DNA from: Bacillota bacterium
GTDB lineage: Bacteria > Bacillota > Clostridia > Lachnospirales > Lachnospiraceae
NCBI GenBank assembly: GCA_023436065.1
Contig: JAEZKU010000015.1
Location: forward strand, 1 to 64,000
Length of the DNA: 64,000 nt
Direction of reading: 5' to 3'
In this document: piece by piece, positions 8,671 to 17,188 of the stretch
Layout of the letters: each line of letters begins with the position of its first letter
Numbering within the stretch: the stretch's first letter is position 1
Translations under genes and position numbers: made by a program
The notes under the pieces: generated by a model
What the model was told of the DNA's origin: nothing
What the model saw: the letters and a program-made list of their open reading frames with translations, nothing else
The model's database searches: none

Positions 8671-8807
8671 TTGTGCACACTTTTTGCGTACTGCATGCTA
8701 TACTATGTACGTAAACCCCAATACATTATATAGTTTTTGCTACACCCCCATAAGTAACAAAAATACCTTCTCCGAGAAAAAGACAGTCCCATAACTGTCT
8801 TTTTTTC
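8671..8807 (+). other. Possible short transcript: weak promoter and strong terminator in a 419 bp gene-free gap
   Basis: Between ftsH and the next gene the only clear signal is a terminator: AAAGACAGT pairs with ACTGTCTTT around CCCATA and is followed by a T run (8780-8807). About 75 bp before it is TATACT (8699-8704) with TTGTGC at 8671-8676, a poor 22 bp spacing. The hairpin could simply end the ftsH transcript, about 210 bp after its stop, or end a small RNA starting near 8710. No ORF of note is present. The rest of the gap shows only the inverted repeat listed next. Confidence 0.35.
8780..8807 (+). terminator. Intrinsic terminator downstream of ftsH
   Basis: A 9 bp stem (AAAGACAGT/ACTGTCTTT) with a 6 nt loop and a following run of T residues. 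Confidence 0.85.
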
Positions 8808-8902
8808 TGTCTAAAAATAGGTACTTGAACCAGCAATTACAGAGTTGATATGTTATATATTATTTTAACAGCGAACGCATACTCTTTATTAAGGAATAAA
8901 AC

Positions 8903-8940
8903 GGGCTGCCGTCAATATATAAACGATTGACAGCAGCCGG
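8903..8940. repeat. Stem-loop in the gap before the CmpB-like gene
   Basis: GGGCTGCCGTCAAT and ATTGACAGCAGCC pair with one internal mismatch around the loop ATATAAACG. There is no T run on the plus side; the flanking AATAAAAC would give a U-rich tail on the minus strand, but no minus-strand gene ends here. Function unknown; it could be a leader structure of the next gene. Confidence 0.5.
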
Positions 8941-8984
8941 TTGATCGCCTGGTAATATATCATTCTGAAATTGGGGGTAAAAGC

Positions 8985-9413
8985 TTGCTACTTGCATATA
9001 ACAATTTCTTAAAATATACGTTTCTCTTTCTTGTCGGTGGTTTTACCTATGGCTGTATTGAGATTATATCCAGAGGCTATTCCCACATCTCCATGCTGGT
9101 TGCAGGTGGGATCTGTTTTATTCTGATCGGATTGCTGAATGAGGCATATTCCTGGAACATGGCAATCGTAAGCCAGATGGCTATCTCGGCTTTGATCATC
9201 ACGCTAGTCGAGTTCGTTACGGGGGTGATCGTTAACCTCTGGCTTGGTCTTGAAGTCTGGGACTATTCCAAGCAGCCATATAACCTACTGGGACAAATCT
9301 GTCTGCTTTACACGAATATATGGTTCTTTCTTTCCCTGCCTGCGATACTGCTGGATGATTTTCTGAGATATTTCCTGCTCAAAGAGGATAAGCCCCGTTA
9401 TAAATTACTATAA
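8985..9413 (+). CDS. Putative ABC-transporter type IV (CmpB-like) membrane protein
   Basis: A 142-residue, very hydrophobic protein with four predicted membrane spans (about 10-27, 35-52, 60-82 and 107-125). The motif GLEVWDYSKQPYNLLGQIC is typical of the CmpB/PF06541 family of Clostridial membrane proteins. The name 'ABC transporter type IV' is a database family label; a transport role has not been shown. Translation appears to start at TTG 8985, with GGGGGT upstream. It converges on the next minus-strand gene and overlaps its end by 16 nt. Confidence 0.75.
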   Translation: MLLAYNNFLKYTFLFLVGGFTYGCIEIISRGYSHISMLVAGGICFILIGLLNEAYSWNMAIVSQMAISALIITLVEFVTGVIVNLWLGLEVWDYSKQPYNLLGQICLLYTNIWFFLSLPAILLDDFLRYFLLKEDKPRYKLL

Positions 9414-10300
9414 GGAACCAATACACAGTACTTGTCCAGAAGGGCAACAGGATGATAGGAGAGCTTGGAGGTACGAAGACCTTCGTCGCCTACATCCTCT
9501 TCACGGTTAATGTATTCAATTCCATAGGTACGACGCATGTCCGAGGAAAATTCCTTGACAATCATCTGATAAGAACCGGGATAGTCACGGTTCGCTTTTT
9601 CAATATGGCAATATAGGGTATCCTTGACCACCTCACCGATGGAAATAGCAACGATGACTCCGTCTACTTCGATAAATGCCCCGGGGAGCTTGAATTTATC
9701 AATATAGGGCATCAATTCGAGGGTTCGCTTAAGCTCCTCCTGTGCCAGGGAAGCCTCCTTCCCGTGGTTCTTCTCATAATCCTTCAGAAATTCAACCACT
9801 CTAGGCATATTCTCAGGGGTTATTCTCTGATAGGTGTAGTTGGGGTATAACTTCTTAAATTTGTTGATATGATTTCTCTGTCCGCTGTATCTTCGGCCGG
9901 CCATCTCTGCAAGGTCTTCTGCCTTGTACAGATAATCTGCCCAGTCACGGTTCGAGGAACAGGGCTGTGTACCGCCATATTCATTGACCAGAATGGGGAT
10001 GGCTTCCTCGGGAACAGTACAGAACCAGAGGGGAATTCCGTTCGCTCTGCAATAATCCTTTAATGCATCAATGGCTTTATCCAGAGAACCGCCTCCTACG
10101 GGAATTGTAAAGGAAACACGGTTAAGGAATTTTACTTTATATAAAATCATATCATCATAGATGGCAAAGCTGGATTGGTAAAAATCTCGCCACATATACA
10201 TCGCACCGATGGTATAATCGCTTGTGCGGCTGATCTTGTACTTGAAATACTCAGCAGGTATGCAGATGTTATCCGCAGTAATCGGTTCAAACGATAGCAT
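9398..10300 (-). CDS. DUF2156 protein, lysyl-phosphatidylglycerol-synthase-type acyltransferase domain
   Basis: A 300-residue protein of the DUF2156 (LPG_synthase_C, GNAT-like) family with no membrane segments. Recognisable parts are YFKYKISRTSDYTIGAMYMWR at the N-terminus, RRYSGQRNHINKFKK in the middle, and the C-terminal FSSDMRRTYGIEYINREEDVGDEGLRTSK, which is shared across the family. Stand-alone DUF2156 proteins are common in gut Clostridia; the substrate is unknown and aminoacyl transfer is only an inference. The ATG at 10300 is preceded by AGGAGGAATT; the upstream extension to 10375 runs through the promoter. A palindrome covers its -10 region. Confidence 0.8.
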   Translation of the reverse strand: MLSFEPITADNICIPAEYFKYKISRTSDYTIGAMYMWRDFYQSSFAIYDDMILYKVKFLNRVSFTIPVGGGSLDKAIDALKDYCRANGIPLWFCTVPEEAIPILVNEYGGTQPCSSNRDWADYLYKAEDLAEMAGRRYSGQRNHINKFKKLYPNYTYQRITPENMPRVVEFLKDYEKNHGKEASLAQEELKRTLELMPYIDKFKLPGAFIEVDGVIVAISIGEVVKDTLYCHIEKANRDYPGSYQMIVKEFSSDMRRTYGIEYINREEDVGDEGLRTSKLSYHPVALLDKYCVLVPYSNL

Positions 10301-10332
10301 AATTCCTCCTAAAAGTGATATTAATTGACAAG

Positions 10333-10365
10333 CTTCACTATAGCACATAGTGAAGTTTCTGTCCA
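10333..10365 (-). promoter_or_regulatory. Promoter with palindromic operator for the DUF2156 gene
   Basis: Reading the minus strand: TGGACA (10365-10360), 17 bp, TATAGT (10342-10337). A perfect inverted repeat, CTTCACTA (10333-10340) and TAGTGAAG (10348-10355), covers the -10 element and the 3' half of the spacer, a good position for a repressor site. No candidate repressor lies next to it. Confidence 0.65.
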
Positions 10366-10531
10366 TATAGGACATAATAGGATACTATTGATTCTGAAAT
10401 CCCGGTATCGTATTTTTGCTGATATTGTGGAGGTTACCCAAAATGTTATTTTTTTATGAATTAGTGGCAAGGTGAGACATGGGTATGTTAAAATAAGAAG
10501 TGTGAAGTTGTGAATCGAAATAGGAGATACT

Positions 10532-12274
10532 ATGAAACTGTTGTTGATTGCAGTGAATGCAAAATATATACATTCGAATCTGGCCGTGTATAGTCTGAAA
10601 TCCTATGCTGAGAAATATCTTTCCGATAGGCAGCAGCAAGCGGTGCAGCTTTCTCTGGCAGAATATACGATCAATCATTCTGAGGAAGACATCCTTGCAG
10701 GAATCTTTGAGGAGAAGGCCGATGTGGTTGCCTTTTCCTGCTATATCTGGAATATCGATATCATTCTAAGAATCTCTGCGGAGCTTAAAAAGGTCAGTCC
10801 TAAGCTTAAGATCTGGCTTGGAGGTCCTGAGGTTACCTATGATGCAGTGCAATGCCTAAATAAGCATCCTGAGCTGGATGGGATCATGCTAGGGGAAGGA
10901 GAACAGACCTTTCTGGAGCTTGTCTTGCATTACGCATGCGGGGATCGTGCTTTGGGGGAGATTGCAGGTGTGGCTTATCGGGATACTGAGAATAATCAGA
11001 TACAGGTGACTGGGGTGAGACAGCCTCTTATGCTGGATCAGATTCCTTTTCCATATGAATCGGGAACATACCTTGAGAATAGAATTATCTATTATGAGAG
11101 CAGCCGGGGATGCCCCTTCTCCTGCAGTTATTGTCTTTCCTCCATTGACAGGCGTGTAAGGCTCAGAAGCACGGAGCTGGTGAAGAGAGAATTGCAGATC
11201 CTGTTGGATCGCAATGTTCCACAGGTTAAATTTGTGGATCGCACCTTCAACTGCAACAGACAGCATGCCATGGAGCTGTGGCAGTTTATCAAAGAAAAGG
11301 ATAACGGGATCACGAATTTTCATTTTGAGATTTCCGCGGATCTGTTGCAGGAAGAGGAGATTGCCTTCCTTGCCTCCTTAAGACCCGGTCAGGTACAATT
11401 CGAGATTGGAGTCCAATCGACGAATCCGGATACGGTGAAGGCTATCTGTCGCAGCATGGATTTGGATAAGTTGAGAAAGAATGTGGCTCTGATCAAAAAG
11501 AACGGGAACATCCATCAACACCTGGACTTGATTGCCGGATTACCACTGGAGGAGTATTCTTCCTTTGAGCAGTCCTTTAGGGATGTCTACAGTATGAAAC
11601 CGGATCAGCTGCAGCTGGGATTTCTAAAGGTCTTGAAGGGGTCACCCATGGAGCAATCCGCGAAGGAATACGGTATCCTCTATCGAGATACTGCACCTTA
11701 TGAGGTCCTGACTACGGACAGGCTCACCTTTGAGGAGGTGCTTAGGCTGAAGGGTATCTGTGAGATGGTAGAGGTGTATTATAACAGCGGGCAATTCAGC
11801 TATGCGATCGCCTATCTCGAACATTACTATCCTTCACCAATGAAGCTTTATGAAGAGCTTTATGATTTTTATAAAAGTAAGAAAATGCTGATGATTGCTC
11901 ACAGCAGAATCCGAAGATATGAAATACTTCTTGATTTCTATAAAGAAAGGGTATTGGACCAGGAAGCATCCGGAGACAATAATACAGAAGCAATTCGGCT
12001 GTTTGAGGAAATATTACTGTTTGAGCTGTTCCTCCGTGAGAATATGAAAAGCTATCCGGGATTTGCCCTGAACAAACCGAAACATAATTTCAAAGAGATC
12101 TATGATGAGTATCGCAGAGAACATAAGCAGATACACATAGAATTATTCTCAATTGATCCTGAGCTTTCTGCACTTGAAGGGAGAGCTGTCGGAGAAGAGA
12201 CAGTAATACTATTCGATTACAGCAGACGGGATCCGCTTCGACATTCGGCCGCTTATCAGAGGCTGAAGCTTTAA
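10532..12274 (+). CDS. B12-binding-domain radical SAM protein (DUF4080 type)
   Basis: A 580-residue protein: N-terminal cobalamin-binding-like Rossmann domain (about 1-140; GGPEVTYDA, GEGEQTFLEL), a radical SAM domain (about 180-400) with the cluster motif CPFSCSYC (C194, C198, C201), and a C-terminal DUF4080 domain to the end. Family members occur as single genes in Clostridia; the substrate is unknown. GGAGATACT precedes the ATG. The following nth gene starts 18 nt after the stop, so the two probably share a transcript. A SAM-dependent radical reaction is inferred from the motif; the particular chemistry is not. Confidence 0.87.
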   Translation: MKLLLIAVNAKYIHSNLAVYSLKSYAEKYLSDRQQQAVQLSLAEYTINHSEEDILAGIFEEKADVVAFSCYIWNIDIILRISAELKKVSPKLKIWLGGPEVTYDAVQCLNKHPELDGIMLGEGEQTFLELVLHYACGDRALGEIAGVAYRDTENNQIQVTGVRQPLMLDQIPFPYESGTYLENRIIYYESSRGCPFSCSYCLSSIDRRVRLRSTELVKRELQILLDRNVPQVKFVDRTFNCNRQHAMELWQFIKEKDNGITNFHFEISADLLQEEEIAFLASLRPGQVQFEIGVQSTNPDTVKAICRSMDLDKLRKNVALIKKNGNIHQHLDLIAGLPLEEYSSFEQSFRDVYSMKPDQLQLGFLKVLKGSPMEQSAKEYGILYRDTAPYEVLTTDRLTFEEVLRLKGICEMVEVYYNSGQFSYAIAYLEHYYPSPMKLYEELYDFYKSKKMLMIAHSRIRRYEILLDFYKERVLDQEASGDNNTEAIRLFEEILLFELFLRENMKSYPGFALNKPKHNFKEIYDEYRREHKQIHIELFSIDPELSALEGRAVGEETVILFDYSRRDPLRHSAAYQRLKL

Positions 12275-12292
12275 CATAGGAAGGAGATTACC

Positions 12293-12979
12293 TTGGCAGT
12301 AAGTAGAATTTCAAAAAAAGAAAAGGAAAGAGTGGCGCGTATCATTGCTCTGCTCAATCAGGAATACGGACAGGATTATACCTGTTTTCTGCATCATGAG
12401 ACTCCCTGGCAGCTGTTGGTTGCGACAATTCTGAGTGCCCAGTGCACGGATGAACGGGTGAATCTGGTTACCAAAGATTTGTTTCAGAAGTACAAGAGCG
12501 TGAAGGATCTGGCAGAAGCGAGCCAGGAAGAACTGGAGAAGGATATCCACTCCACCGGATTTTACAAAAACAAGGCGAAGAACATCATAGCCTGTGCGAA
12601 CCAGCTACTCACAGAGCATGGCGGAGAGGTGCCGAACGATATTGATGCGCTGACAAAGCTTGCAGGAGTCGGCCGAAAGACGGCGAATGTAATCCGTGGC
12701 AATATCTACCGGGAGCCAAGTATTGTGGTAGACACTCATGTAAAAAGAATTTCCAATCGTCTTGGCTTTACGAAACAGGCAGACCCGGTTAAGATAGAAT
12801 TTGACCTGATGAAGCTTTTGCCGAAGGAGCAGTGGATCTTATATAATATTCAAATTATTACCCTTGGGAGAACCATCTGCTTAGCGCGAAATCCCAAATG
12901 TAGCGAATGCTTTTTAAGAGATGAGTGTCCTTCCTGCTTAAGTCAGGATAAAATGGGCAAAATCTCAAAAAATAAATAA
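12293..12979 (+). CDS. nth: Endonuclease III (DNA glycosylase/AP lyase)
   Basis: A 228-residue HhH-GPD protein. The helix-hairpin-helix LAGVGRKTANVI carries the catalytic lysine; the catalytic aspartate is in VVDTHVKRISNRLG. The C-terminal [4Fe-4S] loop has C-x6-C-x2-C-x5-C (CLARNPKCSECFLRDEC). It removes oxidised pyrimidines in base excision repair. Translation starts at TTG 12293, set by AAGGAG 6 nt upstream. All key residues are present and length is normal. Confidence 0.96.
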   Translation: MAVSRISKKEKERVARIIALLNQEYGQDYTCFLHHETPWQLLVATILSAQCTDERVNLVTKDLFQKYKSVKDLAEASQEELEKDIHSTGFYKNKAKNIIACANQLLTEHGGEVPNDIDALTKLAGVGRKTANVIRGNIYREPSIVVDTHVKRISNRLGFTKQADPVKIEFDLMKLLPKEQWILYNIQIITLGRTICLARNPKCSECFLRDECPSCLSQDKMGKISKNK

Positions 12980-13025
12980 AATTACCTTGCTAGAATTCGT
13001 AAAATATCATAGAATAAACATTGCA

Positions 13026-13664
13026 TTATTTGGAACGATTCTTTATTGCAGTAAGCTCCTTCATCAGCTTTTCCTTATCAGCTATTTTGGTAGCAGTAAT
13101 CGTTTCAACTAAGTGATCAATTTGACTGAAAGAATTAAGTTTGTAATAGATTTCAGCAAGAAGAAGATAGGATTTAGGCACATCGGTTGCGCAGGCTACT
13201 CCGTATTCCAGCACATCCTTTGCCTCCTCAAGATAACCTTTGGCATAAAGACGGTCCGCCCATTTATGGAGCATACTGACGAAGGTGATGTAGTTATTGT
13301 CATATTCCATAAGCTGATTTAGATTAGAGGCGCCGTATTCAAGCTTTAATTCCGTATTTGTCTTGCCGGAAAGGTTGAGGGCTTTCTTACCCTCCATTTT
13401 ACGCAACGTATCACGGTATGAGTTCAGGGTATCATCCTCATGATCACCCATGGGAAGAGAGCTTACGGATATCGTCAGATATTCCAGACCGGAAATATCC
13501 TTACGACGGGTTAAATTAGCTTCCTTTTCTTTATTCCAGAAATCATCTTTGGCCGACTCCGTTTTTTTTGAGCTTTTCCCTAACTCATATTTAAGCCATA
13601 CGACAAAGATCAGAATTAATATAGTCAAAATAGGAATATTCAAGCAGTATTCACAACCTTTCAA
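13026..13664 (-). CDS. Membrane-anchored TPR-like protein of unknown function
   Basis: I do not recognise a named family. Up to 212 residues: an N-terminal hydrophobic anchor (about 9-25), a charged linker, and a C-terminal helical part (about 120-205) that reads like two TPR-type helix pairs (ADRLYAKGYLEEAKDVLEYG, then SYLLLAEIYYKLNSF). Such anchored TPR proteins usually hold other proteins at the membrane. The start is uncertain: only TTG codons are available (13664 or 13643) and neither has a good ribosome site. It is convergent with nth and divergent from the small ORF at 13692. Confidence 0.6.
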   Translation of the reverse strand: MKGCEYCLNIPILTILILIFVVWLKYELGKSSKKTESAKDDFWNKEKEANLTRRKDISGLEYLTISVSSLPMGDHEDDTLNSYRDTLRKMEGKKALNLSGKTNTELKLEYGASNLNQLMEYDNNYITFVSMLHKWADRLYAKGYLEEAKDVLEYGVACATDVPKSYLLLAEIYYKLNSFSQIDHLVETITATKIADKEKLMKELTAIKNRSK

Positions 13665-13691
13665 ACATAAAATATTAAAGAGGTGAAATCA

Positions 13692-13796
13692 ATGAATTTT
13701 TACAGTAAGAAATCCAGAAAAATCATCACAACTATCATCGTTATCATTTTGGTACTCGCTATGATCATACCTTCTGTTCTCAGCGTACTCATCTAG
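13692..13796 (+). CDS. 34-residue single-span membrane miniprotein
   Basis: A short gene: ATG 12 nt after an AGAGGTGAAATCA ribosome site, 34 codons, stop TAG. The product begins MNFYSKKSRKIITTIIVIIL and is a basic N-terminal head followed by a single membrane helix of about 22 residues. The shape resembles Firmicute miniproteins of the DUF4044/Prli42 type (a stressosome membrane anchor in Listeria), but the match is by length and layout only. A weak hairpin (AGTCGGG/CCCGGCT) overlaps its stop codon and could terminate it. Confidence 0.6.
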   Translation: MNFYSKKSRKIITTIIVIILVLAMIIPSVLSVLI

Positions 13797-14011
13797 TCGG
13801 GCTTCCCGGCTTTCGCTCATAATGCAGTGGCTATGCTCAACTCAACTATACATAATTGCACTATAAAAGTCAATGAACGAAAGAATATAAGGACCAGGAA
13901 CGAAAGAATAACTTGAATAATCTTCCGGTTATGATAAAATAGGAAGAAGCCACATAACGCAAGATAAATGGACTAAAAATAGATTTTGGCAGTAGAAAAA
14001 GGAGGATGAAA

Positions 14012-15604
14012 ATGGGCAGAAGAAATATTATCTTATCCGCGGTCATATTTTCACTTTTGATGTTCTTTGCGGGAGATGCAGCTACTGCATCAGCTGAGGA
14101 AAAAGATAATACCATATGCAAAGGTGTATTCATAGATGAAGTCGATGTAAGCGGGATGACCGAAGAACAGGCCAAAGAGGCGGTTGACCAGTTTGTCGGC
14201 GGTCTTAAGAATAAAGGGATTGCGATCATGGTTGGAGAAAATGTTGTATATTCAACTATGGGAGATCTGGGTTATACAGCCGAGGAAAGTGATGGAATCG
14301 AACAGGCGCTGGCTCTCGGAAAATCCGGCAATCTGATAAAACAGTATAAGGATATGAAGGATATTGAACAGGGAAGTGTTGTATTTCCCTTATCCTATAG
14401 CGTAGATGAAAAGAAGATAAAGAAACTGGTATCGGAGGATGTCAGTGCTTATAATATCAAGCCCGTGAATGCGAAGATTTCACGTGAAAACGGCGAATTC
14501 GTTTATACGGAGCATGTTGTCGGCAGCAAAGTAAATGTTGATAAGACTACCGATAAGGTCAAAGAAGCAGTGTTGAGCTGGAACCGTCAGGATTTGATTG
14601 TAGATGCGATTGTAGAGGATGATATGCCTGAGTATACCAAGGAAGACGTGGAGCAATGTAAGGATCTGCTTGGTGAATATACAACTGATTTCTCTACTTC
14701 AACTACGGATCGTGCCGGCAACGTGTCAAACGGAGCAAAATTAATCAACAATACCGTATTATATCCCGGTGATACCTTCTCTGCATATAAAGTGCTGACG
14801 CCCTTTACAAAGGAGAACGGCTATTTTGTAGCAGGTGCTTATCTTCAGGGAAAGGTAATTGACAGTGTAGGTGGTGGAGCATGTCAGGTAACCACCACAT
14901 TATACAATGCAGTATTAATGTCAGAACTGGAGGTTGTAGAGCGCCAGCCGCATTCCATGACCATCAGCTATGTTGACTTATCCAGGGACGCTGCAATTGC
15001 AGGTACCTATAAGGACTTTAAATTCAAGAATGATACAGATTACCCGATTCTGATCGAAGGCGTGACCAGAGGAAGAAAGATTACCTTCAAGGTCTGGGGC
15101 AAGGAGCTTAGGGACAAGAAGAAGAGAAAGATTGATTATGTTACTGTCGTACTTTCTGAGACTCCCCCTCCGAAGGATGATATCACAAAGGATCCCACAC
15201 AGCCGACCTCCTATCAGAAGGTAACACAGGCAGCGCATACCGGATATAAAGCAGAGCTTTATAAGGTTGTTTATGAAAATGGTATTGAGGTAAGCAGGAC
15301 CTTAGTGAATAAGAGTAATTATTCCGCGGCTCCGAAATATATTACCGTTGGTACTAAGAAGGAAGACGACAAGGATAAAAACACTAAGAAGAATACGAAG
15401 AAGGATTCTTCCAAGGCGACCGCTGGTGATAATGCTGTGATAGCAGAAGATCCTTTGGAGGAATTTTTGCCGGAAGAGTTTCTGCCTGAAGAGGATGAGT
15501 ACGAGGATGAGTATGAGGATGAGACTGAGAACCAGTCTGTGAATTTCAACAACCTTACGAATCCGGATGGACGGATCCAGGCAGATATCTGGAACGAAGA
15601 ATAA
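14012..15604 (+). CDS. VanW-family cell-wall protein with PG-binding and G5-like domains
   Basis: A 530-residue secreted or membrane-anchored protein: signal/anchor helix (about 5-25), a YoaR-type putative peptidoglycan-binding domain (about 40-200), a VanW domain (about 215-345, with NNTVLYPGDTFS and GGGACQVTTTLYNAV), a G5-like domain (about 350-440) and a low-complexity lysine then Glu/Asp tail with DEYEDEYEDE. VanW proteins are widespread in Clostridial envelopes; their biochemical role is not settled. I chose ATG 14012 because AAGGAGG ends 7 nt upstream, while the ATG at 14006 is too close. An AIR-synthase-like gene follows after 21 nt. Confidence 0.87.
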   Translation: MGRRNIILSAVIFSLLMFFAGDAATASAEEKDNTICKGVFIDEVDVSGMTEEQAKEAVDQFVGGLKNKGIAIMVGENVVYSTMGDLGYTAEESDGIEQALALGKSGNLIKQYKDMKDIEQGSVVFPLSYSVDEKKIKKLVSEDVSAYNIKPVNAKISRENGEFVYTEHVVGSKVNVDKTTDKVKEAVLSWNRQDLIVDAIVEDDMPEYTKEDVEQCKDLLGEYTTDFSTSTTDRAGNVSNGAKLINNTVLYPGDTFSAYKVLTPFTKENGYFVAGAYLQGKVIDSVGGGACQVTTTLYNAVLMSELEVVERQPHSMTISYVDLSRDAAIAGTYKDFKFKNDTDYPILIEGVTRGRKITFKVWGKELRDKKKRKIDYVTVVLSETPPPKDDITKDPTQPTSYQKVTQAAHTGYKAELYKVVYENGIEVSRTLVNKSNYSAAPKYITVGTKKEDDKDKNTKKNTKKDSSKATAGDNAVIAEDPLEEFLPEEFLPEEDEYEDEYEDETENQSVNFNNLTNPDGRIQADIWNEE

Positions 15605-15625
15605 TGAATTGCATGGAGAGATAAG

Positions 15626-16609
15626 ATGAACCTTGGGAAGATACCGGAGACAGTCCTGAAACGGTCTGTACTAAAACAGATAGGGCATAGAAGAGAAGAA
15701 GTACTGGTGGGTCCTGCGATAGGTGAGGACTGCAGCATTCTTACCATCGGTGAGGATGAAGTCCTTGTACTTTCTACAGATCCGATTACCGGGACGGTAC
15801 AGGATATTGGCACTCTGGCGGTTCATATTACGGCCAATGATATTGCTTCAAACGGAGCAGAGGTCATCGGTATCATGTTAACGATATTATTACCTGATGG
15901 GACAGAGGAGACTGAACTCCGTAGTGCCATGCAGGATATGGAAACGGTATGTAAGAAGCTGAACATTGAGATTATCGGCGGACATACCGAGGTCACAAAA
16001 GCAGTAAACCAGCCTATCATAACTGTTACAGGTGTAGGTAAGATGAAGCGTGACCATATGATAAAGACAGCAGGAGCAAAGCCCGGTCAGGAGATCGTCA
16101 TGACGAAATGGGCCGGATTGGAAGGAACTGCGATTATCGCAGCTGCCAAGGAAGAAGAGCTCAGAAGCAAATACAGCCAGAGCTTCCTTGATGGGGCAAA
16201 GAAGATGATTGACTATGTCTCTGTCGTACCGGAAGCGAGGATAGCCGGGGCCGCTTCTGCGACCTCCATGCACGATGTCACGGAAGGTGGAATATTCGGT
16301 GCGCTATGGGAAATCGGAGCTGCTTCTAAGGTAGGATTGGAAGTTGATTTAAAGAAGATACTTCTGAAACAGGAAACTGTTGAGATATGTGAGTTTTATG
16401 ATATCAATCCTTACATGCTGATATCCAGTGGCTGTATGCTGATTATCACAGATCGGGCAAACCAGCTTGTGGATGAGCTGAATGCAAATGGGATTGCTGC
16501 CGCGGTAATCGGAAGAATTACGGACGGCAACGACCGGATCATCATCAACGAAGAGGAAAGACGTTATCTTGAGCCGCCCAAGAGCGACGAGCTGTATAAG
16601 GTGATGTAA
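15626..16609 (+). CDS. AIR-synthase-superfamily protein (HypE/ThiL/PurM-like)
   Basis: A 327-residue ATP-grasp-unrelated PurM-fold protein: N-terminal dimerisation half (GPAIGEDCSILTIGEDEVLVLSTD at 28-51 with the conserved acidic ATP/Mg residues; IIGGHTEVT near 118) and C-terminal ATP-binding half (MHDVTEGGIFGALWEI near 214). It resembles the stand-alone 'AIR synthase related' proteins of Clostridia. No hydrogenase maturation or thiamin genes lie nearby, so HypE or ThiL function is not supported. It probably shares a transcript with the VanW gene (21 nt apart). Confidence 0.83.
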   Translation: MNLGKIPETVLKRSVLKQIGHRREEVLVGPAIGEDCSILTIGEDEVLVLSTDPITGTVQDIGTLAVHITANDIASNGAEVIGIMLTILLPDGTEETELRSAMQDMETVCKKLNIEIIGGHTEVTKAVNQPIITVTGVGKMKRDHMIKTAGAKPGQEIVMTKWAGLEGTAIIAAAKEEELRSKYSQSFLDGAKKMIDYVSVVPEARIAGAASATSMHDVTEGGIFGALWEIGAASKVGLEVDLKKILLKQETVEICEFYDINPYMLISSGCMLIITDRANQLVDELNANGIAAAVIGRITDGNDRIIINEEERRYLEPPKSDELYKVM

Positions 16610-16705
16610 GCAGATAATCTACTTAATCTACTTACTCAAAAGTGTGATAGGAAACATTTACATGAGATAAGGCAGTACTAAATCAGGAGAAGAGAGGATT
16701 CTGGG

Positions 16706-17188
16706 ATGAGAGAAAAAATCTTAACTGCGATAGACAAGAACAGCAAAATTTCGGTAGTTGACCTTGCAATTATGTTAGGCAGTACGGAAAAGGAAGTGGC
16801 TGATGCAATCAGGCAGATGGAAGAGGAAACCATCATCTGCGGTTATCCAACCCTGATTAACTGGGATAAGGTAGAATGCGAAAGAGTAACTGCCTTGATC
16901 GAGCTTAAGGTAACACCGCAACGAGGACTTGGTTTTGATAAAATTGCGGAGCGTATCTATCAATTTGATGAGGTACAATCCGTATATCTGATGTCAGGAG
17001 GTTTTGATCTTACGGTAATCCTGGAAGGCAAAACCATGAGAGAAGTAGCGAATTTCGTATCTGAGAAGCTTGCTCCGATGGAGGCGATCTTAAGTACAGC
17101 AACTCATTTTGTATTAAAGAAATACAAAGAGCATGGTTTGCCGCTCGTACAAATGAAACAAGATGAAAGGATGCTGATTACACCTTGA
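16706..17188 (+). CDS. Lrp/AsnC-family transcriptional regulator
   Basis: A 160-residue protein with a winged-helix HTH (about 1-60: ILTAIDKNSKISVVDLAIML) and an AsnC/RAM ligand-binding domain (about 68-145; ALIELKVTPQ, GGFDLTVILEG). Lrp-type regulators respond to amino acids. Its stop overlaps the start of the next aminotransferase gene by 4 nt (TTG inside CCTTGA), so the two are translationally coupled. It probably regulates this pair. AGGAGAAGAGAGG lies upstream of the ATG. Confidence 0.9.
   Translation: MREKILTAIDKNSKISVVDLAIMLGSTEKEVADAIRQMEEETIICGYPTLINWDKVECERVTALIELKVTPQRGLGFDKIAERIYQFDEVQSVYLMSGGFDLTVILEGKTMREVANFVSEKLAPMEAILSTATHFVLKKYKEHGLPLVQMKQDERMLITP

Noticed and set aside
15626..16609. 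Calling the AIR-synthase-like protein HypE, ThiL or SelD
   Set aside because: Only superfamily motifs are visible and no hydrogenase, thiamin or selenium genes lie nearby.
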